From: Apricaphanius iberus
Lineage: Eukaryota; Chordata; Actinopteri; Cyprinodontiformes; Aphaniidae
Direction: 5' to 3'
Length of the DNA: 64,000 bases
NCBI GenBank assembly: GCA_028564705.1
Contig: JAPXFQ010002822.1
Span: 682,001 to 746,000 of the forward strand
The stretch's first letter is position 1, and every line of letters begins with the position of its first letter. The notes under the pieces were generated by a model. That model searched no databases. It was not told the DNA's origin and saw only the letters and a program-made list of their open reading frames with translations. This document shows positions 37,201 through 49,574 of this stretch, one piece after another. The translations under genes were made by a program, and so were the position numbers.

Positions 37201-37223
37201 GTTTTTCTTCTAAGCTTTCAGCC
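31201..37223. other. Divergent intergenic region khk-dnase1l4
   Basis: The two genes point away from each other. The region holds the khk 5' flank, a LINE relic at about 33270-33940 and AT-rich DNA. A GC-box plus CCAAT-like pair (CCCCGCCCCTCCAAT) lies at about 34852-34866. A possible 5' non-coding exon for the nuclease gene could end near 35268 at GAAG/GTGAGA, but this is unsupported. Confidence 0.6.
33270..33940 (+). mobile_element. LINE reverse-transcriptase relic
   Basis: Broken frames read VLMDLSAAFETVDHDLL, then CGVPQGSILGPLLFN and YADDTQL. These are the core reverse-transcriptase motifs of L2/CR1/Rex1-like LINEs. Frameshifts and stops make it inactive. The 3' part is the repeat shared with 14.6 kb. 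Confidence 0.85.
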
Positions 37224-40200
37224 ATGAAAATCGCGGCGTTTAATATTCAGAAGTTTGGACGGAGCAAAGTGTCGGACCCAGATGTTCTGAAGATCCTGGT
37301 TAAGGTAAAAACAAACAAATGCATAATTTTTAGGTAAATATACTGTACACCTGGTAGTTTGGTCACTTCTTTTTATTCACCTGGGTTTTAACTGTATGTG
37401 TTTAATCTATATCTGCAACTAAGAAGTAAACTACAAAGTAAAGATGTTTTCAAATGACGGATTTAAAGGTTTAAGTTCAAATCTGTGGCCTGATGTGTCA
37501 AACCTGACGTGATTTTCCGTCTCTGTCAGATTATCTCCCGTTATGACATCATTGTGATCCTGGAGGTCGTGGACGACAGCGGGAAATCAGTAGACGCTCT
37601 GATGCGGGCCCTCAACAAGTTAGTGAAACACCATTCAGCGGTTCCATAAACGAATATCTACAGAAACACTTCAGTACAAATCTTGTTCGGTGAAATCCAT
37701 CTTCATACTGGATAAAAAAGAAAAATACAAAACAAGGCTGCAGCTTAAGTCGAGAGTTCACACCCCCCATTCTTTTTGAGGGGCTGACAAACAACTGTAA
37801 TTATTTTCAAAAACATTAACAAATCAAACAAGTTAATATCCACACAAGTTAAACCACAAGGACTCAAAAAGTAGCATAGATCACCATTAATAATTGTCTA
37901 AATCTCCCTATTTTGACCTCATGCTTCTGGTAGACATCTTCAAGCTGGATATTTCTTGTTAAAAATCAGTCAGTTCATTTACAATTTTTGGTTTCCTGGC
38001 AGCTGCAATGTGGAACAAAATGGTTCAATTCTAACCTGGAGTCTTTCTGCATGGAGTTTGTATGTTATCCTAAGTGTAGGTTCTCTCTAGGTGCTCCGCG
38101 TTCCTCCCAAAAAAAACAAAAAACACCTGGTATGTTTACTAGTCTCTTAATTACCCTCTGGTATGAGTGTGTGTGCGACCTGTCCAGCTTTTAGCCAAAA
38201 ATTATAAAGATAATTAATTATAAACCAATGCCTCATGGTTCATGGTTCATGTGAATCTGCTTCATCCACTGTTTCTCTCTGCATGAAACATTTGTGATCA
38301 TGGTCACACATTTCTGCGTGCCTCCTCAGGCCCAACCGGAAACATCACTACACCATGAAAATCAGCAGTCGACTGGGCCGAACGCGCTACAAGGAGCAGT
38401 TCATGTTCCTGTACAGGTGAGAACGCATTCATCCATTAGGAGGGAAAGCTTAGGTCACAAACTTACTGGAAAGATGACTAATTAACTAAATCTCACTGAC
38501 CGATGTAAATAAATTGTTGAAGAACAGTAAGCTTCAAACTGAAGACATTTATCTGAACGGCAGATTTCTAGTTTTGTTACTCGACAGTCCATAAGTTTGG
38601 GGAAAAGCTAAATAACAAAAAACATATACCCAAAGTGGAAAAAAATAGGGGAATTTTATTTTTATTAGCTTGGATTTGTGGAATGTGTCCTGTCTGGCAG
38701 TGTTGCACTTAGAATTGTTTTTTAAAGCCAAGAAGAAGCCCAAAAGATTTACTTTCACAAGTGGAGCATTACGGCTTTAGCTATAGTACTTCATTTGGTA
38801 TTTATGTGTAAGGGGGGGGGGTGTTCTTCAGAGATTTTGGACACAGATACAGAGAAGAAAGAAGATAAAAAGAGGTAGGAAAAAAGTTTAGAGAGAGAGG
38901 GTGAGTTGAAGACAGAGAGCAAGGAGAATTAAATATAATACAAGATGACATCCTAGTCTGCTTTGACAACTGCAGGACAGCAGATAGGGTAGGGGAAAAA
39001 AATATGACCTAACAGACCAAGCAATCCAAACTGAGAGCTACATAACCACAACCCACAAATAGATAGATCAATACAACAACAGTGCCACTGAAAAGCTCTC
39101 TGTATCGATTATCACAAGATGTATTGAACCTCAGTAATAGAGTGCATCTGAAAATTTTACACTAAAACAGTTAATCATTTTATTCCCATTTATGATCATA
39201 TAGTCAATAAAGTAGAAGAGGAAATGATTGTTTATTCTCAGTTAAAGTTATTAATGAATGTAAATGAAATCTTGGTTCAGCAAGGTGGCTGCTCTGCTGA
39301 AGGTTTTGAAAAATGTTTTAATGGGAAAAGACTCTGGTGAATTTGTTTTGCCTCTCCTCTTAGATTTCACCACTGCTTTTAATACTGTTGAAAGTGACAT
39401 CCTGATCTCCAGGCTTGAACCGTGGGTTCAGCTCCTACCTCTGACACAGAGGTTTCTGTGTTTATTTTAATAATTTTAGGTCCTCTGCTAATCTTCTTTG
39501 AGGAGTTCCACAAGGCTACATTCTTGGTTCTCTCTGTTTTACTTTAAATCTGCTCACAGATGGTGCAGTGTCTTTGAAGATATATATTTATTTCCATTTG
39601 TATGCCGATCACTGGCATGTGTATTCAGCAGAAATTACTGTGAGCCCTGCTGAGCTCTCAGTTGATATCAGCAATTGGTGAGTGATAACTCACTGCTATT
39701 TCCATTTTTGGAATGTATCAGACATCAAGCATGTTGTTTCCTAAATAAATTTGGAGCTACTATTCCATGCTTTCATTACTTCTCACCTTGATAACTCCAA
39801 TGTTCTCTGCCTTGGCGTCAGCGATGCCTCCATAGTGGCGTAGCAAAAAATGGCTTTTTAGGTGCGCCCAGTAAAAATAGGTGGGCCAAATAAGTATAAT
39901 TGAAATTAAGTTATTTCTAATGACGCAACAATACTACTTTTTTCAAATCGATACGAGACCGATAGTTGTACCTGAGTACTTGCCGATACTGAGTACCAAT
40001 GCCGATACTTCTACCACACAAAAAAGGCAATGAATTGGAAGGCTGGTTTAATATTCTTCCCTGTTTGTTACAATGAGGGTGAATTAAATAAAAAAAAGAC
40101 CACTAAACTAAAATTTTAAAAATTTTAATTTTCTGTGAAATTATTTTGCAGAGGTTCTACATTGTGTCTGTATGCATCAGAAACTGCTTAGAACATAGCA

Positions 40201-43200
40201 TCCAGTCAAAATAAAACATATTAAAGCTATAGCCTAACACAGGTAACTCACATCAGTTCTTTTTAGGCGGTAGTTCAACCTTATTGGACTTCATGTCATG
40301 TGCTGGTTTCTATATGACGCATCTGATTAGCGGCAGTCATATGCTGATGGAGAAACTCTATAAAGTATAAACATAACCACCATCAGATACCCAGTGCTTT
40401 AGTTTATTATTTGATCATGTTAATGATTAATATTGGCTGAAGATAACGGCAGATTTAGAAGCTGTTAAATATGTTGCTGCATCACACAATTTTTTGCTAA
40501 CTAGAAGTTAAACAGGGTGGGATCCTCTGGGCTTTGTGGGATCAGTGGTTGATAAACTTTTCCCAATAGACTATGGCAAATTTAGTAGCAACATGTTTCA
40601 AAGAAAACTCCCTAAACTATACGTAATCTATTTGATTTATTTTGAGATTCAAATTATTTAATGCATGGAAGTGTACTTTAATGGAATAATCTGGAGTGAG
40701 GGCTAGGGGTTGTAATATTTTCAAAAAAAATGTAACTTTAAAATCTATTATCTTACACCTGGTTGGACAAAGCCATCTCACAGCTACCCCTAGCTTGCCT
40801 GGAGAGTTAAGAAGGCGTGTTAGTCAAACAGCCAATGACAGCAAGTCTTGCAAAGATAGATTTGTCACCTCCAGTTTTATTTTATTTTATGTATGTAATT
40901 AAATATAATTTCTTTTAAGAAAGTAATTTACTTGGGTGGACCCTGATCCAAAGTGGGTGGATTTAAGCCCGACCCCCAACCCCAGGCCCACCTATAACCA
41001 CGCCCCTTCTCCACTGATTCCCTACGACTAGATCTCTTTAACTGGAGCTTCCAAACATGACCACATTTCACCAACTTCTGCTTACCTTCACTGAGATCCT
41101 ATTTCTTTCCTAAATAAATTTTAAAATTATCTTATATTGTGTCTCTTGATGATCTTGTTCTGTTTTATCTGTCTGAACTGCTTCACATCATGTGGACCAT
41201 CTCATTCTCTCAAACCGGTGGACTTCTTGGTTTTAGTGGTTCATAAAATGTAAATTAAGTGGGTAGTTTTTACATTAACAGCACTCTGATCAACTTTATT
41301 GTTGTTTTAAAGTGTCTTATACATGTATTTATTCATTTATTCATATAATAATATTAAATGTTTTGCGCATGCAGGGGTGACCTGGTCACGCTGATGGACT
41401 ATTATCAATCTGATGATGAGAAGACTAAAGGACAGGACAACACTGACAGAGATCCATATATCCTTCGATTCAGGTGCCCTAACACAGGTGAGAGATGATA
41501 ATTGTGCTATAATATATACTAATGCAATTAAAACTTAAATAGGGCTAAGATAAACATCCCCCGGAAACGATTATAACCTTGTATCTAGAACCTTATTTGT
41601 GTCTGATTCTCTTCACAGTTTTGGAAGATCTGGTGATGATCCCAGTTCACACCAAACCAGACGACGCAAAGAAGGAGCTGGACGAACTCTACGACCTCGT
41701 GGATCACGTCAGGGAGAAATGGAAGACTGAGGTAAGATAAAATGGACCAAAACTTATTTATGCTTCAAAGAATGAAAGAGCTGAAACATTAAACAGGAGG
41801 AAAAGGTGACTGAGTACATGAATTATTAGCTCAGAGTTGATAGACCAACTTACCGTCTGATTGAGCAAATGACTCCATCAGAGCAGAGCAGATCTGCACA
41901 GATCAGAGGTCATTATTAATTCTATTCCACAGGATACTAATTAAATTGCCAATTTAGGTGGATTAAAAAAAACTAAAATGGCAATAAAAAATAAAAGATT
42001 TTAAAAATGTAATGTTGTTGTCACTTAAATTGTTGCAAAGTTAAAGGTAATTTTAATGTGGGATAGAACAGGTGAAAAAGATCAAAACAGACCAAAAGAA
42101 TAACTAAATAAATTATAAGCACACATGAAAAAGTAAGGCTGGAAAACAAGAGAAGCAGCAAAATATATTCAGTTCACTTCAGATATCTTTATCCTAATTC
42201 TGCATTTCATGATTGGAGAACTCTACATCATGAAATTCTTTCTGCTCTTCCTTACAAATTTACACAAGGTGAATCTGTTTCTTTATTCAATAGCTCCTTT
42301 GAGCGAGTTTAACTAAAGTTAAAACACAATGCTGCCACCCCCGAGCTTGACTGCTGCTATATTTATTAGAAAATAATGTAAGCAAGAGTCTGCATAGTTT
42401 AATCAATAGTTCTGTACACTTACTGAAATATTTAAATGCCTTTAGAACATGGAAATGACTAGAACTTAAAACCATTTAGCTGATGGAGGGTGTACTTTCT
42501 TCTTTTCATGGCTGCAAACAAATTTACAAAACGGGCAGGACCGATGAAGGTTTTCTGTCTCCCTGCAACAGAACCTGATGATCCTGGGCGACTTTAATGC
42601 CAGCAGCCCGTATGTTTCAAAGAAGCACATGAATACCATCCGAATCTGCAGCGACAAGAACTTCCACTGGCTGATCGGAGATGATGTGGACACCACTACG
42701 AGCCCCAAAAACGACAACACATACGACAGGTAGATAACAACTGTCCAACTTCTCAAAATAAAACCCTGAAGCCAGCTATTATTTATAAATATTAAATGTT
42801 TAAAACTCAGGTTGTCTTATTGCAAAATATGGAGGTTTTTAATCTTGGTTGTGCTCTTTTCTGTTGTGGGTGTGAGATATTATAGGGTGAACATCACGTG
42901 ATTCTCTGCTGTTTTCTGTGGTAATTCTTCTTGTTGTTTTTCCTTGTTCAGGATTGTTGTCTACGGAGACAAAATGCTAAGGGGTGTGGTTCCAAAATCT
43001 GCTAAAGCATTCAACTTCCAAAAGGCCTACAAGCTCTCTGACCAGCAGGTTTGTTACTGTCACAGGTCACAGCGGAGCTTCTCCTGTTCTCAGAAAATAT
43101 ATCATTTCATTTACATGATGAAAAAATATTTATAATGATCAAGGAACAAAAAAAACATGGGCTCCTTTAAAAAACATGCATGTTTTAGAAAGCTTCAAAG

Positions 43201-45632
43201 GTTTTCACAAGTTCTAAGACAAAACCCAAAAGTTCATAGAGCCAATGAATGATTCATACCAGTGTGAGCAGCAGTATTGACCCCTCAAGAGATGTACAAA
43301 ATTATTTTTTATATTTGTTTACTATTATACAAATAGCAGAAATGATAGAATTCATATTCTAGTGTCTATGGATGGAGCTGAAATTAATTGCCAATAATGA
43401 ATCATAATTTTGCACCTTGATATTTGTGTTTATCCAGAATTACATGAAGCCCGGAGATTTTAATCATCTTAATAAAGTTTTATAATTTCCTTGTTGTTTT
43501 AGGCTTTGAAAGTGAGCGACCATTACCCAGTGGAGGTGAAGCTGAAACCTGTGGTTGAAATAACAGACAACGCAAAAGATGCAAAAACCAAGATTAAAGA
43601 ATCAGATGATGATGGTAAACTCTCCTAATTATAATACCAATATTTTCATCATTGTCCTCATAATTACACCGTAAAAAAAGTGTATTTTAAATAAATGAAA
43701 AGAGGTCAATTAAATCAACAAAAGAAAACATCTCAAGTACTCACCTAAAGGATTATTAGGAACACACAACCATTTCTAGGGTTTACAAAGAATGGTATGA
43801 AAAGGGAAAAACATCCAGTATGCGGCATTCCTGTGGGCGAAAATGCCTTGTTGATGCTAGAGGTCAGAGGAGAATGGGCCGACTGATTCAAGCTGATAGA
43901 AGAGCAACTTTGACTGAAATAACCACTCGTTAAAACCGAGGAATGCAGAAAAGCATTTGTGAAGCCGCAACACGTACAACCTTGAGGCGGATGGGCTACA
44001 ACAGCAGAAGACCCCACCGGGTACCACTAATCTCCACTACAAATAGGAAAAAGAGGCTACAATTTGGAAAAGCTCACCAAGATTGGACAGTTAAACACTG
44101 GAAAAATGTTGCCTGGTCTGATGAGTCTTGGTTTCTGTTTACACATTCAAAATGATAGAGTCAGAATTTTGGTGTAAACAGAATAAGAACATGGATCCAT
44201 CACGCCTTGTTACCACTGTGCAGGCTGCTGGTGGTGGTGGTGTAATGGTGTGGGGGGATGTGTTCTTGGCACACTTTCGACATCTTAGTGCCAATTGGGG
44301 ATCGTTTAAATGCCACGGGCCACCTGAACATTGTTTCTGACCATGTCCATCCCTTCATGACCACCATGTACCCATCCTCTGATGGCTACTTCCACCAGGA
44401 TAATGTACCATGTCATAAAGCTCGAATCCTTTCATGTTGGTTTCTTGAACATGATGTACTACAATGGCCCCCACAGTCACCAGATCTGAACCCGATAGAG
44501 CATCTTTGGGATGTGGTGGAACAGGAGCTTCGTGCCCTGGATGAGCGTCCCACAAATCTCCATCAACTGCAAGATGCTATCCTATTAATATGGGCCAATA
44601 TTTCTAAAGTATGATTTCAGCACCTTGTTGAATCAATGCCACATAGAATTAACGCAGTTCTGACAGGGAAAGGGGGTCAAACACCGTATTAGTATGGTGT
44701 TCCTAATAATCCTTCAGGTGAGTGTATGTAATTAATTGTAGTTTTTAAAAGGAAATGTAGGTATGTAAATACCAAAATGATCATGAAGTCCTAAGACAAA
44801 TCTTAAAGATGGCTCATTTCCTCTTATTCCCACCTTTGTGTGACTTTCCAAAAGCCTTTAAGAGTAACGGTGGGAGGGTTGATGTCCACACCATGCAGTG
44901 GGATTTGCTAATTGCTGTTCCCAAACAGGCTACCATCTATTAGCAACAGAAGACGGTCATTTTTATTTTCCATATTTATCCACTGTAATGACAACGTTCT
45001 GTATGTTTGAAAGCAATGTTTTTTCCTTGGGTTTTCCATCATTTTGACCAGCGCAGTCAAAACAATCTGGCCATAATCGATGTTTGCCCGTCAAATTATT
45101 TTTTTATTTTATTTATTTTAGATAATATTGAACTGAAATCCTCCCCTGCTTGAGCATTATCCAATATTTCAAGTGGGATTGCCTGCAGAGGTTGTTGTCA
45201 TGAGGTTTTGGATTTTTGCCTTCTGTTCTGGTGATTGAACCCACATAGTGAGAGAAAAATTCTTCAATTGAAGTCTTATGGGAAGCTTGTTTTATTGGTG
45301 TTAGTCACCTGTGCTTGCGTGTGGGTAAAAATGAACATTTCTTCATGTCTGCGCCACATTGTCTGGAGTGTTATTTGAAATCTGTCATAATGATGGACAG
45401 CTTTCACAATAAAAAAAAAATCTGTTAATTATTTTTTTCCCCTTCAAAAATAAGCCTCACATATTTATTAGTATATTGTTGTGTTATTAACATGTTTACT
45501 TCATCTGCAGGTCTGAAAGACATGATGGGAGGTCTCAGTGTTACCAATAAGAATCAAAGAGCTGAAAAGGGGAAACCTGCTCCCAGAAAGGAAGAATGTC
45601 AACCTGGCCCATGGTTTTGCAACTTGATCTGA
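37224..45632 (+). CDS. dnase1l4: DNase I-like endonuclease with C-terminal CaaX-type motif
   Basis: DNase I-like enzymes cut DNA using Ca/Mg. Coding exons: 37224-37304, 37530-37618, 38330-38416, 41375-41487, 41619-41731, 42572-42729, 42952-43048, 43503-43614, 45511-45632. The total is 972 bases, 323 aa plus stop. Catalytic and metal residues are all present: AAFNIQ, ILEVVD, YKEQFMFLY, IPVHTKP, LGDFNA, TYDRIVV, VSDHYPVE. No signal peptide precedes MKIAAFN. The exon starts two bases before the ATG at a CAG acceptor, and the in-frame sequence upstream has no ATG before a TAA at 37110. The cysteines of the conserved disulfide after LGDFNA and before YDR are Ser and Thr. A charged tail of about 50 residues ends WFCNLI, a CaaX-type box. 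The closest match is fish dnase1l4; exact paralogue uncertain. Intron 8 holds a Tc1 copy. Confidence 0.93.
37990..38115 (-). repeat. Ubiquitous teleost repeat, inverted partial copy
   Basis: TTTCTGCATGGAGTTTGTATG and GTGCTCCGCGTTCCTCCCA are the reverse strand of the block seen at 56.7 kb and 59.4 kb. It lies in dnase intron 2. Confidence 0.7.
39264..39680 (+). mobile_element. LINE reverse-transcriptase relic
   Basis: Frames read LLLDFTTAFNTVESDILISRL, then GVPQGYILGSL and YADHWHVYS. These are decayed forms of LLDLSAAFDTVDH, GVPQGSVLGP and YADDTQLY. It lies in dnase intron 3. Confidence 0.8.
39918..40200. mobile_element. hAT-like MITE, GGATGCA family, partial copy 3
   Basis: ACGCAACAATAC, GTACTTGCCGATAC, GAGTACCAATGCCGATAC and AATTGGAAGGCTGG match copies 1 and 2 in order. 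The right terminus is not recognisable. Confidence 0.7.
43740..44724 (+). mobile_element. Tc1-like transposon with decayed transposase
   Basis: The ends are inverted (CTCACCTAAAGGATTATTAGG and, reversed, CACTCACCTGAAGGATTATT), with TA at 43738-43739 and 44725-44726. The plus strand encodes a Tc1 transposase in three shifted frames. DDE residues are visible in SDESWF, FHQDNVPCHKA and PDLNPIEHLWD. Stops and at least two frameshifts rule out activity. It lies in dnase intron 8. Confidence 0.92.
45170..45400 (+). repeat. Dispersed repeat shared with 53.0 kb
   Basis: CTGCAGAGGTTGTTGTCATGA, followed by GGTTTTGGATTTTTGCCT, recurs with few changes at 52970. The flanks are also similar in part. The family is unnamed. 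It lies in dnase intron 8. Confidence 0.65.
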
Positions 45633-46236
45633 AGAGGCCAGATTGATCGGAAAAAATCTCAACGAAACCATAAACTGCAACAATACGTTTTACCTCATAG
45701 AGTTCTTTACCATGAACTGCCATACTGGACCTGTATGAAAGTAATAACACTAAATATAACACACCTGACCCCTATTCACAGCTGAGAGCCTGTAGCCCTA
45801 ATGGTAAAATGGCATGCATTTTATGGTGCTTTTTCTGTCAGAGGACCAAGCTTAGTGATTCACCCGTTCATATAAGCTACATTGTAGCCACAGCTGCCCT
45901 GGGGCACACTGACAGAGGTAATGCTGCCGAACACCAGCACCACCAGTTCCTCTGACCACCACCAGCTGGTATGGTGGGTGAAGTGGTATCTTTGCCCAAT
46001 CACACAATGACTCAGTCAGACACATTGGGGGTTCGGACCAGCAACCCAGCAGTTACTGGACCTGCTCTTACCTAATTGGGCAAAATGTCTCCCTTTTTAA
46101 CCAATGTTTCAGACATTGATGTATGTCGAGTTATTTTGAGGGGAAAGCAAATTTCCACTATGATACAAGCTGTAGACTGACTACTTTACATTGCATCAAT
46201 GTGTCATATCTTCAGGTTGTCCTGTGAAAAGATATA

Positions 46237-46455
46237 CAGTGGGGAAGAACAAGTATTTGATACAAGTATCAAACAACTATTTTGAAGTTTTCCCTCTTAC
46301 AAAAATCCTCCACTGTGATTTTCTGCATTGTTATTTTAGATTCTGTCCCCCACAGTTGAATAGTGCCTTTGATACAAATTACAGACCTCTACATGATTTG
46401 TAAGTGGGTAAACTTCTAAAATCAGCAGTGTATCAAATACTTGTTCTCCACACTG
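46237..46455. mobile_element. mariner/Tc1-like MITE
   Basis: The left end reads CAGTGGGGAAGAACAAGTAT and the reversed right end CAGTGTGGAGAACAAGTATT. The left end follows TA. The 219-bp interior is non-coding. The ends belong to a MITE family common in teleosts. Confidence 0.85.
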
Positions 46456-47599
46456 TGCCTAAATATTTACATACATTTCAGGTGTGTACCCAGTTTTTGT
46501 TGAAAAAATGTAAGGAGTGAGGACCATAAAACTATTTATCTCTACTGGCAATTCATTCAAGACTGTTTGTTTTTTTCGTTTGGTTACTGCTTGTCCCTAA
46601 AAATGCACACAGCTTGACAAATACAATAACTGGTTGTAACAATATAAAGGTTGTTGTGTAACAATAGGTTTGGTATGACTGTGAATAATATGAATAAATG
46701 CCAAGTGTATCCATTGCCTTGTCCCTCCCTATCTGTGTGACTGGTTCTCTTTTCTTCAGCTTGCCACCATGGGGAGCAGAGCTTTAAGTCGCTCTGATTC
46801 CCACCACATCTCAAAAGAACTCTGTCCAAAGGATCTTATTCACTTTAGACACAGATTTTGGCTCTTGTGCCGTCTACTGATTTGCTATTTGATCATTGTT
46901 TTGTTAATTGTCTGTCTATAGATTTTTCTGTATAAGGTGACCTTGGGCACCATTTATCGGGAAAAACAATAGTCAGTTGGTTCTTAGTCTCAGTTATTGT
47001 GTATAAATACATCTCTGATAAGGCTTGATATTCCATCCATCCATCCAACCATTATTTATATCTGTCCAACTGCCATAGGGTTGCGGGGGGCTTTAATATT
47101 AAATAATATATGAAGGATTTAACTAAGCAGTGACATTCTCAAACATCATGCAACTACACTAAGCAGACAACTTCTCTCCATGGTATAAGTTTCTCAACGT
47201 AAAAACTTCAACCTTCCTATTAAAATAGTTTCATCAACAAACTCACTGAGGTAGTAAAACGCAACTAAAGTACTACTACTACTAAGTAAAGGGTGAAATA
47301 ACAAAAACTGATGTAATACAAAAAAGTAAAACAGTACAAATATACAAGTAAAAACAAGAATGGTGAACAAACTCCCAGTGACCGAAAATCTTCCATGTTC
47401 TTTTGTCAACTTTTTACATTCTTTAATATATAAAGGACTCTTACATCAGTTCCTTTGTACTTTTTGTGTCTCTTCTCTGTCTTCTCAAACCCCCAGACGG
47501 TCGTGGCAGATGACCGCCTGTACTGAGCCAGATTCTGCTCGTTAAATGGGATGATTTTTTATCTCTCCACTGTTGCTAAATGCTTGCTCAGTATGAAGA

Positions 47600-47760
47600 T
47601 TTCACGTCAATGACTCACCTCAATCTGCTGGGATTCCTTATACAGAAAACCTTTTACCTGATTGGGCTGTTTGTATAATTGTATTGAAATTATTTTTCTT
47701 GCCTTGCGATGACATCTGTTGTGAATTGGCACGATACAAATAAACTGAATTTGAATTGAA
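47600..47760 (+). mobile_element. LINE 3' tail
   Basis: ATGACATCTGTTGTGAATTGG, followed by ATACAAATAAACTGAATTTGAATTG, matches the end of the element at 8180-8790. Confidence 0.7.
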
Positions 47761-48304
47761 TAGAACCAATAAAACAATGCATTGATGACAAGATTCAGTG
47801 AATTATTAATGTTGAGGGTTAAAATTCTGTGAGTTCAGCAACTCTCAAACATTAAAACATCTCACACGTAATGTTACATTATTGGCCACACGTTGGCGCC
47901 ACAGCTCTAATAATTATAGCTAATTTGAAGATTTGCAAAAAACCTGCTGTGACGGATATACCTCACCATAATATTTTACTAAAATGTTACCATGAAATTA
48001 CAAACAACTTTCTGTTTTCCTTAGGTGCACAAACAAAAAAATGTATAGGTCTACCATGATTTTAAGTTTTGCTCCAATTTTGTCTGAGGTTTGGGCTGGA
48101 AAACGCTTAGATATTAATAAAGATTGTTTTTGAAAGGTGACAAACTGATTGCAGCAGTTGAAAGTCTTTAATGCTCAAATCTCAAAGCAACAACTCTGCA
48201 TCCTTCTTCATCATGGGTTTCATTTCCATTGACATTACAGACGCAGGCTAAGCATAGGAGATGTCCCCTGAACGTTTTTTCATCCTGTTAATCTGCCTTT
48301 TCCG

Positions 48305-48790
48305 TCAACTTGTTCTGGATCCACTACGTCTTTCTGGGCAGAGCCGACCCCTTTTTGTCGGACGACCTCTGTCTTGGTCCGAAGCGACCCAACAGGCCCA
48401 CCTATGGACTGAATGGTCTAGTAAAGTGATGTCACTGTCACACCTACCTAGCAGTGGTAGCCCCCGATTGGCTTCCAGTAAGTTTGAAACATTGCTGGGA
48501 GAAACTATAGAAATGCTGTGAAGGACCACAACGCCTGTAGTGGGGCAGACTGCAACCATTAGAAGTGCTTTGGAGGACATTTGTGGTGAAAGGCCAGCAA
48601 GCAGTGGAAGAGCGAGTGGGCCAGATACCGCCTCCAGCATTGGGATTTGTATGTCGGGAAACGACGAGTGATGACAGATTTTAACTGGAAGTTTTGCTAC
48701 GCTGTGCCTAACAATGTCATCGTCCACTGCCTCGTTCCTGAGATGGCTATGGAAACAGAACCAGACCATTCCGGTTTGAGCTCGAACCAA
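48305..48790 (-). other. Unassigned 161-codon open stretch
   Basis: A long open frame on the minus strand overlaps shorter ones on the plus strand. No family motif, splice context or start context supports a gene. It may be an old mobile-element fragment. Reported because its length is unusual for this intergenic DNA. Confidence 0.2.
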
Positions 48791-49479
48791 CCAGAGATCT
48801 CCAGGAAAAGGTCAATCCTAGTGGAAAAGGGGCATTACAGCCATTTCATTAGTTAATGTGGGGTATCGATTTTTCAGAGATATCTTTAAACGCAACTTAA
48901 GTGTTCACGTGTCAACATATCACGTTAAGCTGGTTAACAATACTAATGTTTTCTATTTTAAATCGCCTAAAACTCAGTTCAAGGAGAGATAAAACCAAAG
49001 GTCAACAGCAGGGAAGATGACATGGGTGTTTGCAGGTAAGGAGAGTTAGAACTTGCTGAGCGAAAGAGATCCATCGCTGGGACAAACCAACCAGAATCAG
49101 GATAAGGTTTATTACTGATATTTGAGAATCAATCTAATTCCCACTCCAAAATATTTTTGTGTGTGTATTTAGTTAGTTGTTCTGGCTGAGCTAGTTACTT
49201 TTAACCACTAATTATTAATAATGTATTTAAACTACTGATAATATTACTAATAAATAGGCCAGCACACTCATAGGCCAGCACACTGTTGCACTCATTGTGC
49301 AACAGTGACTAAATGGTTCTATTATTACAATATAAAGGTGTGATTTATTGTGAGAGGATGATAAATCACTTAATATTTCTTTGAAAAATTGGTCCCCTTC
49401 ACTTCTGGGATGACGGTTACTCCCCTCTTCATTTCCTTTCCAGTGATGCTTTCTCTCCGGATGTGGGCGCTGCGCGAGC

Positions 49480-49574
49480 ACGTCTGCAGATCCCAGCAAG
49501 TCAGCAAATCTTCAGTTCAGTAAAAAGCAAATCTCAGCCCTCTGCTGCACTTTCAAATCTGACAGATCGCCACC
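49480..49574 (+). other. c1qa: Putative 5' non-coding exon of c1qa
   Basis: The sequence ends GATCGCCACCG/GTAAGAT, a good donor. The coding exon starts just after CTCTCCAG at 50209, three bases before the ATG, so a 5' non-coding exon is expected. The left border is not defined. Confidence 0.45.

Larger units (their letters stand above)
45633..49480. other. Intergenic region dnase1l4-c1qa
   Basis: The region contains the dnase 3' flank, a mariner-like MITE, a fragment of the ubiquitous teleost repeat at about 47035-47090, a LINE 3' tail and an uncharacterised open stretch at 48305-48790. No conserved gene was recognised. Confidence 0.6.

Noticed and set aside
37110..37223. In-frame upstream extension of the nuclease that might supply a signal peptide
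   Set aside because: The in-frame sequence back to TAA at 37110 has no ATG, and a CAG acceptor sits two bases before the ATG. An upstream coding exon cannot be fully excluded.
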